Positions 44,560 through 56,689 of a DNA stretch of 64,000 bases are shown here, one piece after another. The notes under the pieces were generated by a model. It was given only the letters and a program-made list of their open reading frames with translations, was not told where the DNA came from and ran no database searches. The translations under genes were made by a program, and so were the position numbers. The DNA comes from Ceriagrion tenellum (lineage: Eukaryota > Arthropoda > Insecta > Odonata > Coenagrionidae). The DNA lies in assembly GCA_963169105.1 (NCBI GenBank), contig OY720637.1, positions 55,698,964-55,762,963 of the forward strand, in the 5' to 3' direction. Every line of letters begins with the position of its first letter. The stretch's first letter is position 1.

Positions 44560-47500
44560 AATTAAAGAAAAAAACCTATCAAAAGGGTAGTGACACAGGA
44601 AAAAAATTGCATGTTCGGGTCCAATGGGAGCGTGGAAGGTATCCGCTACATAATAGAGCCGAGTTGAATACGAGCAACACTCGCTATTGAGTATCACACT
44701 GTGATATGAAACGCGGTTACTCTCGCAGTTGAATAAATACTTTTAAACTACCCGTAACTTGGACTATAACCAACTTCTTATCATGAAATAATTAATGGTA
44801 AGGCAAATCACTAAAATGCTAAAGGCCTCACAAATAAATATGAACATAAATAGAAAAGAATAAACCTTAGTTATACTCTGGGACAGGTAACCTAGAGCAA
44901 CAATTAGATACAAATAAATGGCACGAGGCACTTAATAAATTAGCAAATGGTTGTATTCGAATGAGGAAATAAATGGAGCTTAATTACAAAGGAAAAGGAA
45001 GACAAAAACAGCTACTCTCAGTGAAAGACAATAACTTTTGATGCATTACAATAGCATTGAAAGATAGGTAAAGATATAATACAAGATAATCGAAGGGTAA
45101 AAATTCTTAAGATTACAATACGTACGAGATTTGAAAAAACATTTTTAACAGTTTAAAAAAATGAATGGACCATGAAAATAGAGACAATTTTTATCTAGAA
45201 AAAAATAGTAATGAGAACTTAAATAATGAAAAGAATAAACTACTCAGGAAAATATCCTTTGAATAAAACTCCATTCAATTTAGATTGAAAAGTTGTAAAG
45301 GAACGAAATTTCCCCAAATCAATTAGAATAGAATGCCAGAATTGTGAGGTGGCCACAACAACCGACTTATGTTAGTGATTTTGCCAATATGATATCAAAT
45401 ATGAATCAGCCAGTATTCTAGGGCTAACGGCAATAACTAATTTCTTTGCCTACCCTAGAAGGATGTGACATGACGGGTATGAAGATATGCATGTTTTAGA
45501 AGGGTGCTTTTACGGCTTAACTGTATTTTTGCTCTAAATATAACCTTTTCGGAAGGAAATCCTAACCTTAATCCGATATTATTTTAATTGAACCAATTAA
45601 AAGTTTCTCAAAGTATTACTCAATTCGGTCAATAACTTCTTAAATAAAAAAATTATTGAAACTACAAATAATTTATTATTCACCTTATTCATGTAGCTAA
45701 TCGACAAAATCTGTCTCGTTCATTAAATGACAGAAAAAAGAACGGTTGTAACAATAAACTTACAACTCTACAGCTGAGGGAGAGAGGGAGGGATTTCCAA
45801 CCGGAGCCTGATGGCTAAATATTTCTCCAGCATAAAACTATATAGAAATAGTATGCGGCACACTTGCGAATATCGCACGCGGGTGGCGTTGGGCACAATG
45901 GCTTCACTCGTGCGACCAGCCGCCCAAGTATCGCTATTCGCAACTATTCCACACGAGTTGCAAATAATGTTTTCTATCATCCGTGGGTGAAAATTAAAAA
46001 TTATATGCATACACATACTCGCAAATATTTTTCATTTAATAAATTAGATAAGCGTATAACGCCAAGGGGAAATTTCCCGTCAGTAGCCATTGCTCAAGTT
46101 GCCAAGGGAAAATGCTAACGCTGGAACTTAAGGACAAATTGATGATGTTGACATTAAAAACGTAATTTTTAGCAAAAACAAAGTGTACAACAAAATCAAT
46201 TGCAATAATCAAATACTTCATCCTTTTTTCCATCTGATAGCGAAAATATGAACCCTATATCGTGATTAAAGGAAATTAAAAAAGAAACCTCAGAACTGAT
46301 TTCAATCCATTCATTATGGGAGTAAAATAGGGACTCATTTCGAGTGCCCTCGAGCTTTCACGGCCCACGTCCCATTGGATTCATCGTACCCTATAAACCT
46401 CCAATACCGAATCTCAGGAAAAATTCTCGGGAGAGTTCAAGATAATATTTACATATCTATATTAGAAGATCAGAGAGATACAATTAAGCGTTCATTTTTT
46501 TATGAACACACGCTCTCGAGTGTGTAGTCAGTAATAACGCACGCAGACTGTAATTGACCATTGAATTGGTGTACGGAAAACCCCCACGCTATAGGGCATT
46601 TTCCCAGCACGAATGATAAAATATATAATAATTGATGATCTGTAGTATATGGCACGAAATTCAGTACTTTTGGTCCTTAATTATCAATTCTTCTCAGCAC
46701 GTTAGATTTGATATTACCTAAAAAAATACGCTCTCGCAACCTCTCCCTGGGTCCTTCGAGATTAGTTAAACTACCTTTCACCACATGACCAACAGGATTA
46801 AAACAAAGTAAGACCGAAGGGTACTACTTATAAGAATTGCAACTCACCGGCACCACGACCTCACCTATGTGACGGATATATGGAATAGCATTCGATATAA
46901 AGGATGACCATGCTTACCTGCAAAAAACAAAAGATATAAAGAATTAGTAAAATAATGAGACATTCACAAGAAGAGCACAACACACTTAGTAATAGACATA
47001 GTAAAACATTCTGCGTTAGAGTCTTGCAGAGTCAATCATTATCATGTTAGTCATTGTTAGTAAATACATCCTTCCACAGGCGAAATACTTTAAAATATTT
47101 CCCCAACAAGGCATTTCAAGACAAAATGGTATGATAAAGAAAAAAGAATAGGGTAAGATAGAGAATCCATAGCAAGGAGGACAACGGACATAACAAGGAC
47201 CAACTTATAGAGAAATGTATACACTGACTACCGTATATATGCAAGATAATCAGCTTACCATAGGTAAGAAGGTAGGGCTAATGTAAACCCACCGTTGAAT
47301 TGAAAAATTGGATTCATTCTAAAGCATGGTCATCAGTACTATTTAATCTCATCATGACTACCCAATTATGCACAAATCATTCTTATTCCAAAGAAAATTT
47401 CATCGCTTCCCTTTATTTAAAATTAACCCTCATCCCAAAAATTTGAAATAGCATGCAACGCGCCTTGAAGTTCAGTAGGTAAGCAAAAATAATTGAACGC

Positions 47501-47650
47501 ACGCATTTGAATGCACGGATCTTAACAGAATTGTGTGAATACGACAGCATACTAGCTCTACAAAAAAATACGAATGAAATTATGAAGCAAGATCGATCCC
47601 TGGAAGACGATATGGATACCTTTTCCCTGAACCCCTTGCCCAGATGCAGA
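44560..47650. other. Non-coding stretch, no gene recognised
   Basis: About 3.1 kb of AT-rich sequence with no frame above 85 codons. No repeat or RNA gene was recognised. Confidence 0.5.
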
Positions 47651-48020
47651 TATTGGAAAATTAATTAATGCCGCCACGACCCCATAATTAAATCGCAGTG
47701 CCGCATTCCTCGACGACCCGGCCTCGCATTGTCATGTATATATATCACGCTCGCTGGAATCGCCGCCGACACATCGCAGAGCGCCCCGACGGGGGAAATA
47801 GGGATGCAGAGGAACGGTGAAACAAGACGTAGGGAACGCTGATGAGGAGGATGAAGAGGTATACATGGCGGGAGTGGTTGGGTGGGCGAGCGGGTGGGAG
47901 ACGCTTCGATCGAAAGCCGACGGGATAGAGACGAGGCGATGCGAGGCGTGAAGTGAGGCGGAATCTAGAGGCAGACAACGGAGAGAGAGAACAGCCGACT
48001 AACGCCGTCCATCACCCACG
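47650..48020. promoter_or_regulatory. CpG-rich patch with TATA-like and TAATTAA words
   Basis: Contains AATTAATTAATGCCGCC (about 47660) and CCATAATTAAATCGC (about 47680), then GACGACCCGGCCTCGC, TGTATATATATCACGC at about 47733, and a CG-rich run (GCCGCCGACACATCGCAGAG). The TATATATA word followed by CG-rich DNA looks promoter-like. The open minus frame (47978-47745) shows no recognisable family. Confidence 0.3.
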
Positions 48021-49084
48021 GAAAAGATGGGCAAGATAGGTGAGAGATCGTTGCGATAGTATTTTTCAGGCCCGGATTTTTTAATGCCCGACGAAAGTTA
48101 CCCGTAAGAATGCGTGGTCTTTGCGTTAACTTGATGCTAACTTCGAGTTTACGTTCTGTATCCATTACATTATACCGTCACGTCGGTTAGTTGGCCTTAG
48201 CTTCACCGATGTGATTAATATGTCTTAGCATAGGTTTGTACCGGAAAAAAACTAAACAGAAATTATATAACTGCCCCATAAGAAGGTTTCACCGTGAGAG
48301 TGCATGTCAAAGCGAATATGGGTTTTTAACTTTTTGTGTCGGTGGTTTCAAAAGATCTGCTTTTGCCAATGATATGAACTAGCTTTCGTACCTTATTATT
48401 GTTTTAAAAACCAATGATAATATACAAAAAATGGACAAGCTTTAGAAATATATTTTCAATTAATAATTAATTGTCCCTAAATAGCTAAATGCAGCGCCAT
48501 TACGATTGATATGCCACATTTTGACTTAAATTATCACAGTAATCGGTTGGTAGCACTAAAGTAAAGTGGAAAGACACCATTTTATTTTTCTTAAGTTTCT
48601 CGAGAGTTCTCGCCTCTTATTCACAGTTATCCAAGAAAATGACACAAAAAACATTCGCTAACCGCAAGAGAAAGAGCACCTTGCATGCATGTTTTACTTA
48701 CAAAAATTGCCATATTTCTGAACGAGCAAACATTTGTTTCTCCCATTCATGCAGTTTCACAGAAAATTGTTTCCGCGACCTTTGATAGTCAGTAGAGTAC
48801 TTTAATGGAGAATTCACCTCCCGCTACGAACATCTGTGGTATCAAAAGAGCTCTTTTGTTCATACTTCGCTTTAAAAAAATTAATCCTGAATTGTCTCCG
48901 GTTATTTTTTATTTAAACGGTATTTTATTATAAACATCTAAAAAATCGCGACATAGGTGCAAGGCTATACAGTACACTCGCAAAAAATATCTAAAGAGTA
49001 AAGGAAATAAAACCCAATGACTTAACTTGGTGGAAGGTCGTCATGATAATAAAACGGACTTGGTAACCTCCAGAATATATTTAA

Positions 49085-49170
49085 AATGGACAACCGGTTT
49101 ACGCCATCTTCAGTCATATGTAGCTATACCTGAAGATGGCGTGACGACCGAGACCGGTAGAACATAATTA
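49085..49170. repeat. Foldback element with hammerhead-like core, diverged
   Basis: The left arm (minus, 49113-49090) reads CTGAAGATGGCGTAAACCGG and the right arm (plus, from 49130) reads CTGAAGATGGCGTGACGACC followed by GAGACCGGTAG. CTGAAGA fits CTGANGA, but the left copy has lost the 3' strand of stem II and the right has GAGA for GAAA. CCGG followed by TA fits a minimal stem III and TH. Outward on the right is CAATTGTGGAAAG, again the TGTGGAA box. The inverted match is short, about 24 bases on each side. Confidence 0.45.
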
Positions 49171-49294
49171 ACCAATTGTGGAAAGTTCAGAGTTCTATTT
49201 AATTAGAGTTCTATTAAATATTATAGAGTGAACTAATTCGATGATTAGTGGCAATCTATTTCAGAGTGTAAAAGGAAAATGCGAAAGGGTTATT

Positions 49295-49540
49295 TTTCTC
49301 CATCTTCTCTGGTCAGCAATCCGTAGATTGGTTTACAGCAGTCGTTTTCCGTCCCCATTCCGCCCGATCTTGAGCATGACTCTCCAACTCTAAGTAGGAA
49401 TGACAACCTATGTCCTTTATAATCCGTTCGACATATTCTGGGTCTGCCTCTCACATCCGTACCCTGAACTGAGTCCTCTATAATGGTTCCTAATGGTCTA
49501 TAATGGTATTGTTCATGATTGGTAAAGATACCACTCACTG
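49295..49540 (-). pseudogene. LINE C-terminal ORF fragment
   Basis: In the appropriate minus frame the sequence gives I-I-K-D-I-G-C-H-S-Y-L-E-L, A-Q-D-R-A-E-W and T-A-V-N-Q-S-T-D-C then a stop, a typical LINE pol ending. An overlapping frame contains I-I-E-D-S-V-Q-G with V-R-G-R-P-R. The two frames are offset, so a frameshift lies between them. Only about 240 bases remain, and the 5' break coincides with the start of the CpG-rich patch at 49.55 kb. Confidence 0.7.
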
Positions 49541-49554
49541 AAATACATCCTTGA

Positions 49555-50100
49555 GGAGGCTAGTAGTTGTAGTTACTATGTGCACTTGGGTGACATATTC
49601 GCCAGCGGGGGCGGGAATGGAAAAATCCAGCAGCCGCCGTCGCGCACCAACGCGTGGGACGGGGACGCGCCATTGGCCGGGGGCGTTGTGGGAGGGGAGG
49701 GGGGAGTTCGGTGCGGGGGCGAATGGCCGATATACATGCACTCCCCGTGCCCTTTTGTCTCGCCCGTGGGTGGATGGGACGGAGCAAATGGGGGAAGCCG
49801 GGGCGCGTCGGAGGGAGCTAACCCGGCTTCCCCATCGCGTTATTAAAGCGGTGATTAGCGGGACGTCTCGGCAGGGATATGGGTTCTTCCTCCCGGGCAT
49901 CCCGACTTTCCCAACCGCGCCATCCCCCACCAATTCCCTTTAGCACGGCGCGAAAACGCGGAGAGATGACGACACGATCCGATGAGGATTGCGGACGACT
50001 AATGCGGGGGATTTTGCGTGCACGGCGGAGGTATTGTCCGACTCGATGAGATGGCGCCAGAGCTAACCTCAATCCCATTATCCCTCTCTCTTTACTCATC
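49555..50100. promoter_or_regulatory. CpG-rich patch
   Basis: Dense CG dinucleotides from 49600 to 50060 (CCGCCGTCGCGCACCAACGC at about 49635; CCATCGCGTTATTAAAGCGG at about 49833). Frames are open on all strands through base composition. The patch contains GCGTTATTAAAGCGGTGATTA, with TTAT and GATTA words that could bind homeodomain factors. It separates the LINE fragment from the next AT-rich region. This is a candidate promoter, enhancer or untranslated exon. Confidence 0.3.
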
Positions 50101-50995
50101 TCACATCATCTCGTTGATCTCTCTCACTTAAGGAAACTGGAGTGGGTCCCCATACACCGGCGATATTTAAGAATCTGCGGGAATTAGACACGCTTAATAT
50201 TTACGATCAATTTTTTCATTACGAAAATTCCGCCGCGGCGGCTCTGCAAGTCAAAATGAATTCAACCTATAAGTTTTTGATGATTTTTTTCCAGGTTTTA
50301 TAACAGGGTAAGAAAGCCAGCTGCAGAAAACGTCTCAAAAGTAAGAGCTGGATTACGAGTGACGTATTCTGACGAGGCGTTAACGGACGGTGATGTTAAA
50401 GTTTTCTGTCGTCTTCCTGTCAAGGACGAATATGTAACGATTGACGGGGGTATCGGCGCCAGTTTTCGACAGTTTTTGTTTACGAAGCACTTAACGGTAG
50501 CAAAGTAGCCGTTTCTTTTTGCTTTATAAGAAAAAATATTTCTTCATGAGGGCTAATTATGTTTTATTGTTAAGTTGAAAAGTAAGATGGATAATATGGG
50601 AATGAAACGGTGAAATTTGAACAAAAGCTCTTCCCTGGCGTTGACGAGGCGAGACGGAATAGATAAGCTTTTACAAGGTTTACCCATCCTCTGTCAAAGT
50701 CTATCATAACAGTAAACAAAGACCGCGAATGTCATCATGTTTCCGACACTCCAGAGAGCGTATATCGTAATCTGGCTCTACCTAGCCATAGCCATTTTGG
50801 CTGTTTCCGGGTCCAATAACTTAACTCATATATGTATCCTCAGGTCAGGTTCAGGCTTGAACTGAACTCGAACGGAAGATATGTAAATGAGACACGTTTT
50901 TGCACCCGAAATCAGCTCTGGTGGAGATGAGAGAGTTAGTCATCAAAACGTTGGCCACAGCAGACTTTAATAATCCAGTTGGAAGCCCGAGAAAT

Positions 50996-51760
50996 CTTAA
51001 TAATAATAATAATAATGTTGTTTGCTCCAAAAGAATAATTGCAGAAAAAATACAAAGAATACATAATTAGATATTTGGAGCTTTAGGTAACCTATAAGGC
51101 GAACCTGTGTTGAGGTTACCATCAATTTGAACTATGACTATACATTGTTATATTTAGAACAAGAAAAAAAATTTATAAATACCAACATTTCGAATGAATT
51201 CCTTTTAACAGTATGTTTACAAAAATAATAATTTTATTTAACAAAATATGTCTTCGATTTTTTCAAAAGTAAATAGCCAGTTTTTAACATATTTTAAGAA
51301 AGAAGCAAGATTTGGTGCACATTTGTACTCAGAGGGTAGCATATTATACATTTTAGGCCCAATATATAAAAAACTTCGCCTGTATAAAGACAATTTGGGC
51401 CTCGGCAAGGGTGTCAATATACTGCGAAAATTCCATGAGCCTGGCCTATTTGAGACAGGAATTTTTGCACCACTCCTCAGAAAAAACAATCTAAGTACTT
51501 TGTACACGTACAAATGTCTAAGTGGGAGGAATTTCAAATGCTGAAATAGTGGAAAGGATGGCTCATGTCGATTCTTATTGAGCATTATCCTGATATGCCT
51601 CTTTTGGAAGATAATAGCTGGCTTAATTGCGTTAAAATAAGCTCCTCCCCATGCAATCAAGCCATAATTTAATTTAGAATTTATTAGTGCATTGTAATTT
51701 TTCTTTTTCTTCATCAACATACATTTCCGGGAAAACACTCAAATCTTCAACCTTTTTGAT
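50996..51760 (-). pseudogene. CR1-like LINE C-terminal ORF with 3' end and (ATT)n tail
   Basis: The 166-residue frame 51738-51238 is the best preserved LINE remnant here: NALINSKLNYGLIAWGGAYF near residues 16-35, then F-Q-K-R-H-I-R-I-M-L-N-K, L-F-Q-H-L-K-F-L-P-L-R-H-L-Y-V-Y-K-V-L-R, R-R-S-F-L-Y-I-G-P-K-M-Y-N-M-L-P and a final L-K-Y-V-K-N-W-L. This is the post-RT C-terminal region of CR1/Jockey-group LINEs, ending at its natural stop. The 3' untranslated part runs to a GGAGCAAACAACATTATTAT tail ending at 50996. Upstream of 51738 the element is truncated. The open frame and clean tail suggest a younger insertion than the other LINEs in the window. Confidence 0.88.
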
Positions 51761-51764
51761 GCTT

Positions 51765-53500
51765 TGCTTTAAAATGTCAGCCTTCACTGGTAATATACCT
51801 CAGCTATTTCAAAAAAAATTAGGAATTATATATATGGAGACAATTCGATGAAGATATTTTATGTACATTTTTCCTGACCATATGAACCAATGGCAATGGC
51901 CTTTCCATTACGTTATCACATTGTGGTTTCAACTATCGCAACTTTTTGAAAATAACTAAAAAGATAATACGATGAAAAGTCTTATTTTCGTTCAATTTCT
52001 TAGGATATCTTTTTTCTTTGGTAGAGAGAGGCTTTCGCGATAATTTCAACTATATTAGTAGAGAAATGCAATTTTTTCCAAGCTTTTTACCCATTCTTGA
52101 ATGTAGAGACATGTAATTTCAAGTTCGTTTTGAGAAAACAAATGGGGAGAAAAGATTATTCACATCATATATTGTTCTCAAGTTTTTCTTATGGTGGCCA
52201 GAGCAGGGATAAAATAACATTTAAGCCATATTGCGGTGGAACAGCCTCAACTGCTTCTGTAATCACGCTGCGTTCCAATGACGAATCGAGATGATTCCGT
52301 AATTTCACCGGAGTTTATATTTTGGACGATTTACGTATTCCTAATCAGCGTGTCTAGTTCATCGACAATTTGGTGAGACGATAAACTCATTCCGTTCTAG
52401 GCAAAGCAACGGACTGCCAATCGCAGATTGCAGAAACAGAAACACAGTGCAGAAAATTAGGAACAAACTACACGACTAATCATTACTGTTAACTTTTTTG
52501 TAAGGCTAATTATGTTTTTTAACTTTTATTTCTCGGGTGACGATCCCTCTGTTAACGTTTTAGTCGTAATTAGTGGAGACACTATCAACACGTGAACTTT
52601 TACTGATATCTTAAGCAGTAGTACGGATAGAAAACGGCAAAAAATGGGGCCATTTTACATCCCTACCCAAGAAACACTAAAAAGTTAAACAATTTCCTCT
52701 ACATTCAATAGACGGGGGAAAAAACTAGCTAATTACCAAATGGGTCAAATTAAGGAGGAATACAGATGTGATGACCTTTATGTGGCGGAGAAGCCTCGAC
52801 GATAAAGTTAACACAGTAAATATGATCGGAGGCGGTGGAAATGAGGTGCCAAAGAGGAACGATAAAGAAACAATGGTAAAAGAGAATTTCCAACGAAGAA
52901 GTGCCACGAAAGGTGAAAGAAAAAATATGAGAAACATTCAGAAATGCAGAAAAACGATGGAAGGGACAAGTAATGAGAAGAAAATACCGAGGAAAACCTG
53001 AAAAAGGTCAAATACTTGAGGCATAAAATAAGAGACGTCATAAAGAATAATTATGATGACATATGAAATAAAGCTATTAGCTGATAATAAAATAGAGTGA
53101 ATAGATTCAAAAGTAATCAAGTAATAACGGATCATATTTGATGAAGATTCACACAAATCCAGCTTAAACTAGGTAATAAAAGCAGAACATTAGCAAAACG
53201 TGATTTCCAAGAATGACATATTTTTTGAGAAAATCAATTTAGTGGTTTTTTATTAGACATAAAATTGGAAGCTAAAACTGGAGAGTTCAATATAATTAAT
53301 GTTATAGACATTAGGTGCGGAGTAACCACATTTGTAGATTCCGTGAATACTGACAAGAACCGCATGGAAGGTATTTCGAGTCAAAAGTTGGCATTTAAAT
53401 ATTTTATTTCTCTTCATCGTGGAAAATTTATGGAAATTAAATAAATAAATTAAAGTAAAATTGCAATTTCCAGCGTGTCTTTTTTTTGCCAAAATGGTTT
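51765..53500. other. Non-coding stretch, no gene recognised
   Basis: A lysine-rich 77-residue plus frame (52768-53001) has no recognisable motif. No repeat was recognised. Confidence 0.45.
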
Positions 53501-53504
53501 CAAT

Positions 53505-53550
53505 ATATTAGCATCATACCTGATGTTGACATACATCGAAACGTAAGAGC
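53505..53550 (+). other. Isolated hammerhead-like word
   Basis: ACCTGATGTTGACATACATC is followed directly by GAAACGTAAG. CTGATG then a GATGT...ACATC hairpin then GAAAC resembles the cores in the foldback elements. The seventh core base is T instead of A, and no clear inverted partner was found. Confidence 0.3.
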
Positions 53551-53923
53551 AATTAAAGAATGCCTGCATTATATTGCAGCATAATCCACATTCAATTGAT
53601 TATATGTTTCCTATTTCAATTGACAGAATAATTTTTGGACGCGTCCTCACTGATAGGAGATGGTAAAATCGGCGAGAGTCGTATTCATTATGGAAATTCC
53701 GCCGGCAGTGGCAGGTACGGAGACAGTGACCACTGAGAATAAATATACGGCTGTCAATCATCCATCGAATGGTAATTTTTCTCCCAACGGATTCAAGAAG
53801 AAATCACACGAGCGGAGAAAATTCCGTTTTTGAATACCGTTGAAAATCACACAACACAACTCCATCAACCGCATACTCCTCCAGCCGCTAAATGTGTCAT
53901 CTCTTTTCGGAAATAAACAAACC

Positions 53924-54411
53924 GGTATTCAAAAACCTTGAATGCAACTACGCGGATGAAAATATTTCTAGCATTGAAAAGATCTTGAAAACAGCCAAAA
54001 GACAAGTTGAATCTGGAATATTTTTATTAATAAACTCGACTCGACGGAATCGGCTTCAACTACTAGCATGACTGATACGGGGACAATGTACAAAAATGCT
54101 ACAGTTTTACTAAAAAGCATACAGTTCACTAAAGTTTTTTTGAAAATTCCACTGCAAAACAGCGATTTGATATAAAAAAGAATATATATTCAATTATTTT
54201 TCCATTCGTACCCAGCTCAATTGCCTACGACCAAGAGTGCCGTCGAAACGGTATTCAAAAATTCTCGAATGCAACTACGACGGTAAAAACGTTTCTAACA
54301 ATGAAAATACCTTGAAAACAGCAAAATTATGAGCTTAATCTAGAATATTTTGATACATAGACTCGACTCGATGGAATCTGGACTTCAACAACTTGCTGTA
54401 CTGGACATACT
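53924..54411. repeat. Diverged tandem duplication, about 326-bp period
   Basis: Copies at about 53924-54075 and 54250-54411 share GGTATTCAAAAA, CGAATGCAACTACG-like, CTTGAAAACAGC, GAATATTTT and ACTCGACTCGA-GGAATC in the same order. Between the recognisable parts lie about 175 bases (54076-54249) that end in CGTCGAAACGGTATTC, close to the start of copy 1 (AAACCGGTATTC). This suggests two units of a longer tandem repeat. Confidence 0.75.
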
Positions 54412-54928
54412 GAGGTAATTACGGTAATTACATAGCTTGATACTGGCAACAGTATTGACGAAGAACTTCATGATTACAACCATCTTGATGTAAAAATTAA
54501 GTATTTTGAGATGTATCTGCGTACTCCACATATATACCAAAATGGAGGAAACTGAATTTAGTTAATTATCTTTTAGAAGAAGTAGTGAAATAGTTTATTT
54601 ATACTTCAACATACGCCAAGTTATTTGCACAAGATTTTTCAAATAACTTTCAGACTGCGAGTACAAGGAAAAATATTTCGCTTGTTAGCGTCACGGGGAA
54701 TAAAATCGAACTATTAACTTTGCGACTTGGGCCTACAGTGACGTGGCTAGTGAGTTGCCATGCGGCTGACGCATAACACTTGTGATGACGATTAGGAATT
54801 TTAGTTAGAAGTCGTTAAAAAATACTTCAAAGTAGTTTTAATCCAGAAATTATGGAGACATTGATGCCCATTAACGCTAAAGTGTAGTAGTAAACCTTGA
54901 CTACTGGAGTGGTACTACTACTTGAGTT

Positions 54929-54986
54929 AAACGTGTTTCGATGGCTAAGGTCACTTTGCACACAGTCAGCCACGCGCAGATAGCTG
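54929..54986 (-). repeat. 58-bp dispersed repeat, copy 1
   Basis: Plus strand begins AAACGTGTTTCGATGGCTAA and ends CCACGCGCAGATAGCTG. It is matched at 57031-57088 with eight differences over 58 bases. On the minus strand it carries CCATCGAAACACGTTTAA, so a GAAAC word lies within it. Confidence 0.75.
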
Positions 54987-55397
54987 GGCAAGAGCACTTG
55001 GACGAATAGAAGGACCATTCCTAGGACTACTGGACACATATACATAAAAATAAAGACAATAGTTGCATGCTTCCCCTCATGCAAGTGGTCAGGACTGTTA
55101 AGGCAGTGACTGAGATTTTTAAAATTTCTTTGCCTTATTCAAATTTTATGCATTGCCAAAGTACACCACCCACCACACGTCGTTGTATTCCACCCCAAAA
55201 ACTATAATACTAAAAAAAATACTTCAGGGTGAACTATTCTGCACGGCTTAAACGAATCGTTTAGTACCATTAGTAGTTTAGTACGAACAGTTTTGCAAAA
55301 CTACGATGCTCTACGTAGTTTTGCAAGAATTGATCCATTCCCTCTAATATTCATCGCATCAACTATTCAACCGCTTTTACATATCTGAATCCCAGCT

Positions 55398-55510
55398 AGC
55401 CGACCGTGGTGGCCAGTGAGGTGAATCATGGGCCTGAAAACTCGAATTTCACAGGTTTGAACTCCAGGACCCAGTGCATGGATTCAGCAAGTATCATAAG
55501 AAGAGGTTTT
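55398..55510 (+). repeat. tRNA-derived SINE-like sequence
   Basis: TGGCCAGTGAGG (55410-55421) resembles a tRNA A box and AGGTTTGAACTCC (55453-55465) a B box, at tRNA spacing (about 56 bases from A start to B end). Upstream GCCGACCGTGGTGGCC fits a tRNA-type 5' end. The downstream sequence is unrelated to tRNA. It is likely a SINE head. No tail or flanking duplication was identified. Confidence 0.45.
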
Positions 55511-55708
55511 AGCTATAACGGCACGATATAATTTTTATTAGTCTGAACATCTAAAGGACAAACTTACTACCACTTCATTTCATCTAAAACTGCTTCCAAA
55601 TTTTCTTTCTCTTCCCCATTTTCCCACATTGTCCCGTACAACATTCTCAACAAACATAAACCTTTATTAAACAATTATAACTTTCTCGACCAATATGCAA
55701 TATAAATA

Positions 55709-55801
55709 ACAACAGGGTTCTAGAATATGTGGTCATTCATGCGAAACGTTGGCTGTGAGTAAAATAAATGACAGACCACATATTCAAGAATCTTGTGGTT
55801 A
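55709..55801. repeat. Short foldback with one GAAACGTTGG word
   Basis: The arms, about 55709-55736 and 55773-55801, share ATATGTGGTC in inverted form plus a TTCTAGAA/TTCAAGAA block. The loop contains GCGAAACGTTGGCTGTGAG, like the end of the core in the 10.6-kb element. No CTGANGA box precedes it. Confidence 0.4.
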
Positions 55802-56689
55802 TGTATAAATCTTTAGGCATAAAGTCTCTTGGTATATAAAATGCCTCGGATTTTTATCTTGAACGAACATATCTGCCATTCACGTATTACATTCCGGAGC
55901 GAAAAAGGCATCGAGTATTTATTAAGCAGATTTTACAGCTCATATATTTCAACAACTTCCTTATGAACCTATACTCCACGTGTATGGAAAGCGTAAGTGA
56001 ATTGTACACGCATTCCATATAGATCCCGCCTAAATTCCATAATTTATAAGAAAAAAGGAGACACTCTCCATGCAGCCAGAGTATCGGAAAACATACCCAC
56101 GATTAATATACATTTCTCGGTTTCCACCGCAGGAATTTTTTTCACGTCACATCGAAGAACCTTGGGATGTTGTAAAATTCAGCTACAAGTCCCATTTGTT
56201 ATACTCTCACCGATGAAAAAAGCTATGAATCATTTTAAATAATGTCCTGCGCAGCAAGGAAACTCCTCCATTTTTAATGTGAATGCATGTAGAAACAAAC
56301 AACGGTAAGAAATCACCTTTTTGCACGGCAGAGCACGTAACGACTGAATTTTCACCGCCAAGCGACATAAATTTTCTGCAATGACAAACGAAGTGTAACG
56401 AGTACACCACATATAGCATTTCATTTACTCAAGCGGAAAAAAGACTAATGACCCAAACTCCATGACATAAATCCTCTGTCCGCCCGCAATACGGGGGAAT
56501 GCCTCATTCCCATTGAAATTTCTCTCAATGTTGATCCACAGAGGCATTCGATGGTTATGCTTGGTGCGATAATTTTATGGGTCAGTACCTCACTGTGTGA
56601 ATCTGACGAGGAAGTCATTGTAAAGCCAAAAGGGAAACTTCTTCCAAAAATGAAACCGCGATTTAATTCCTCCCAAAAATTATTTCAGG

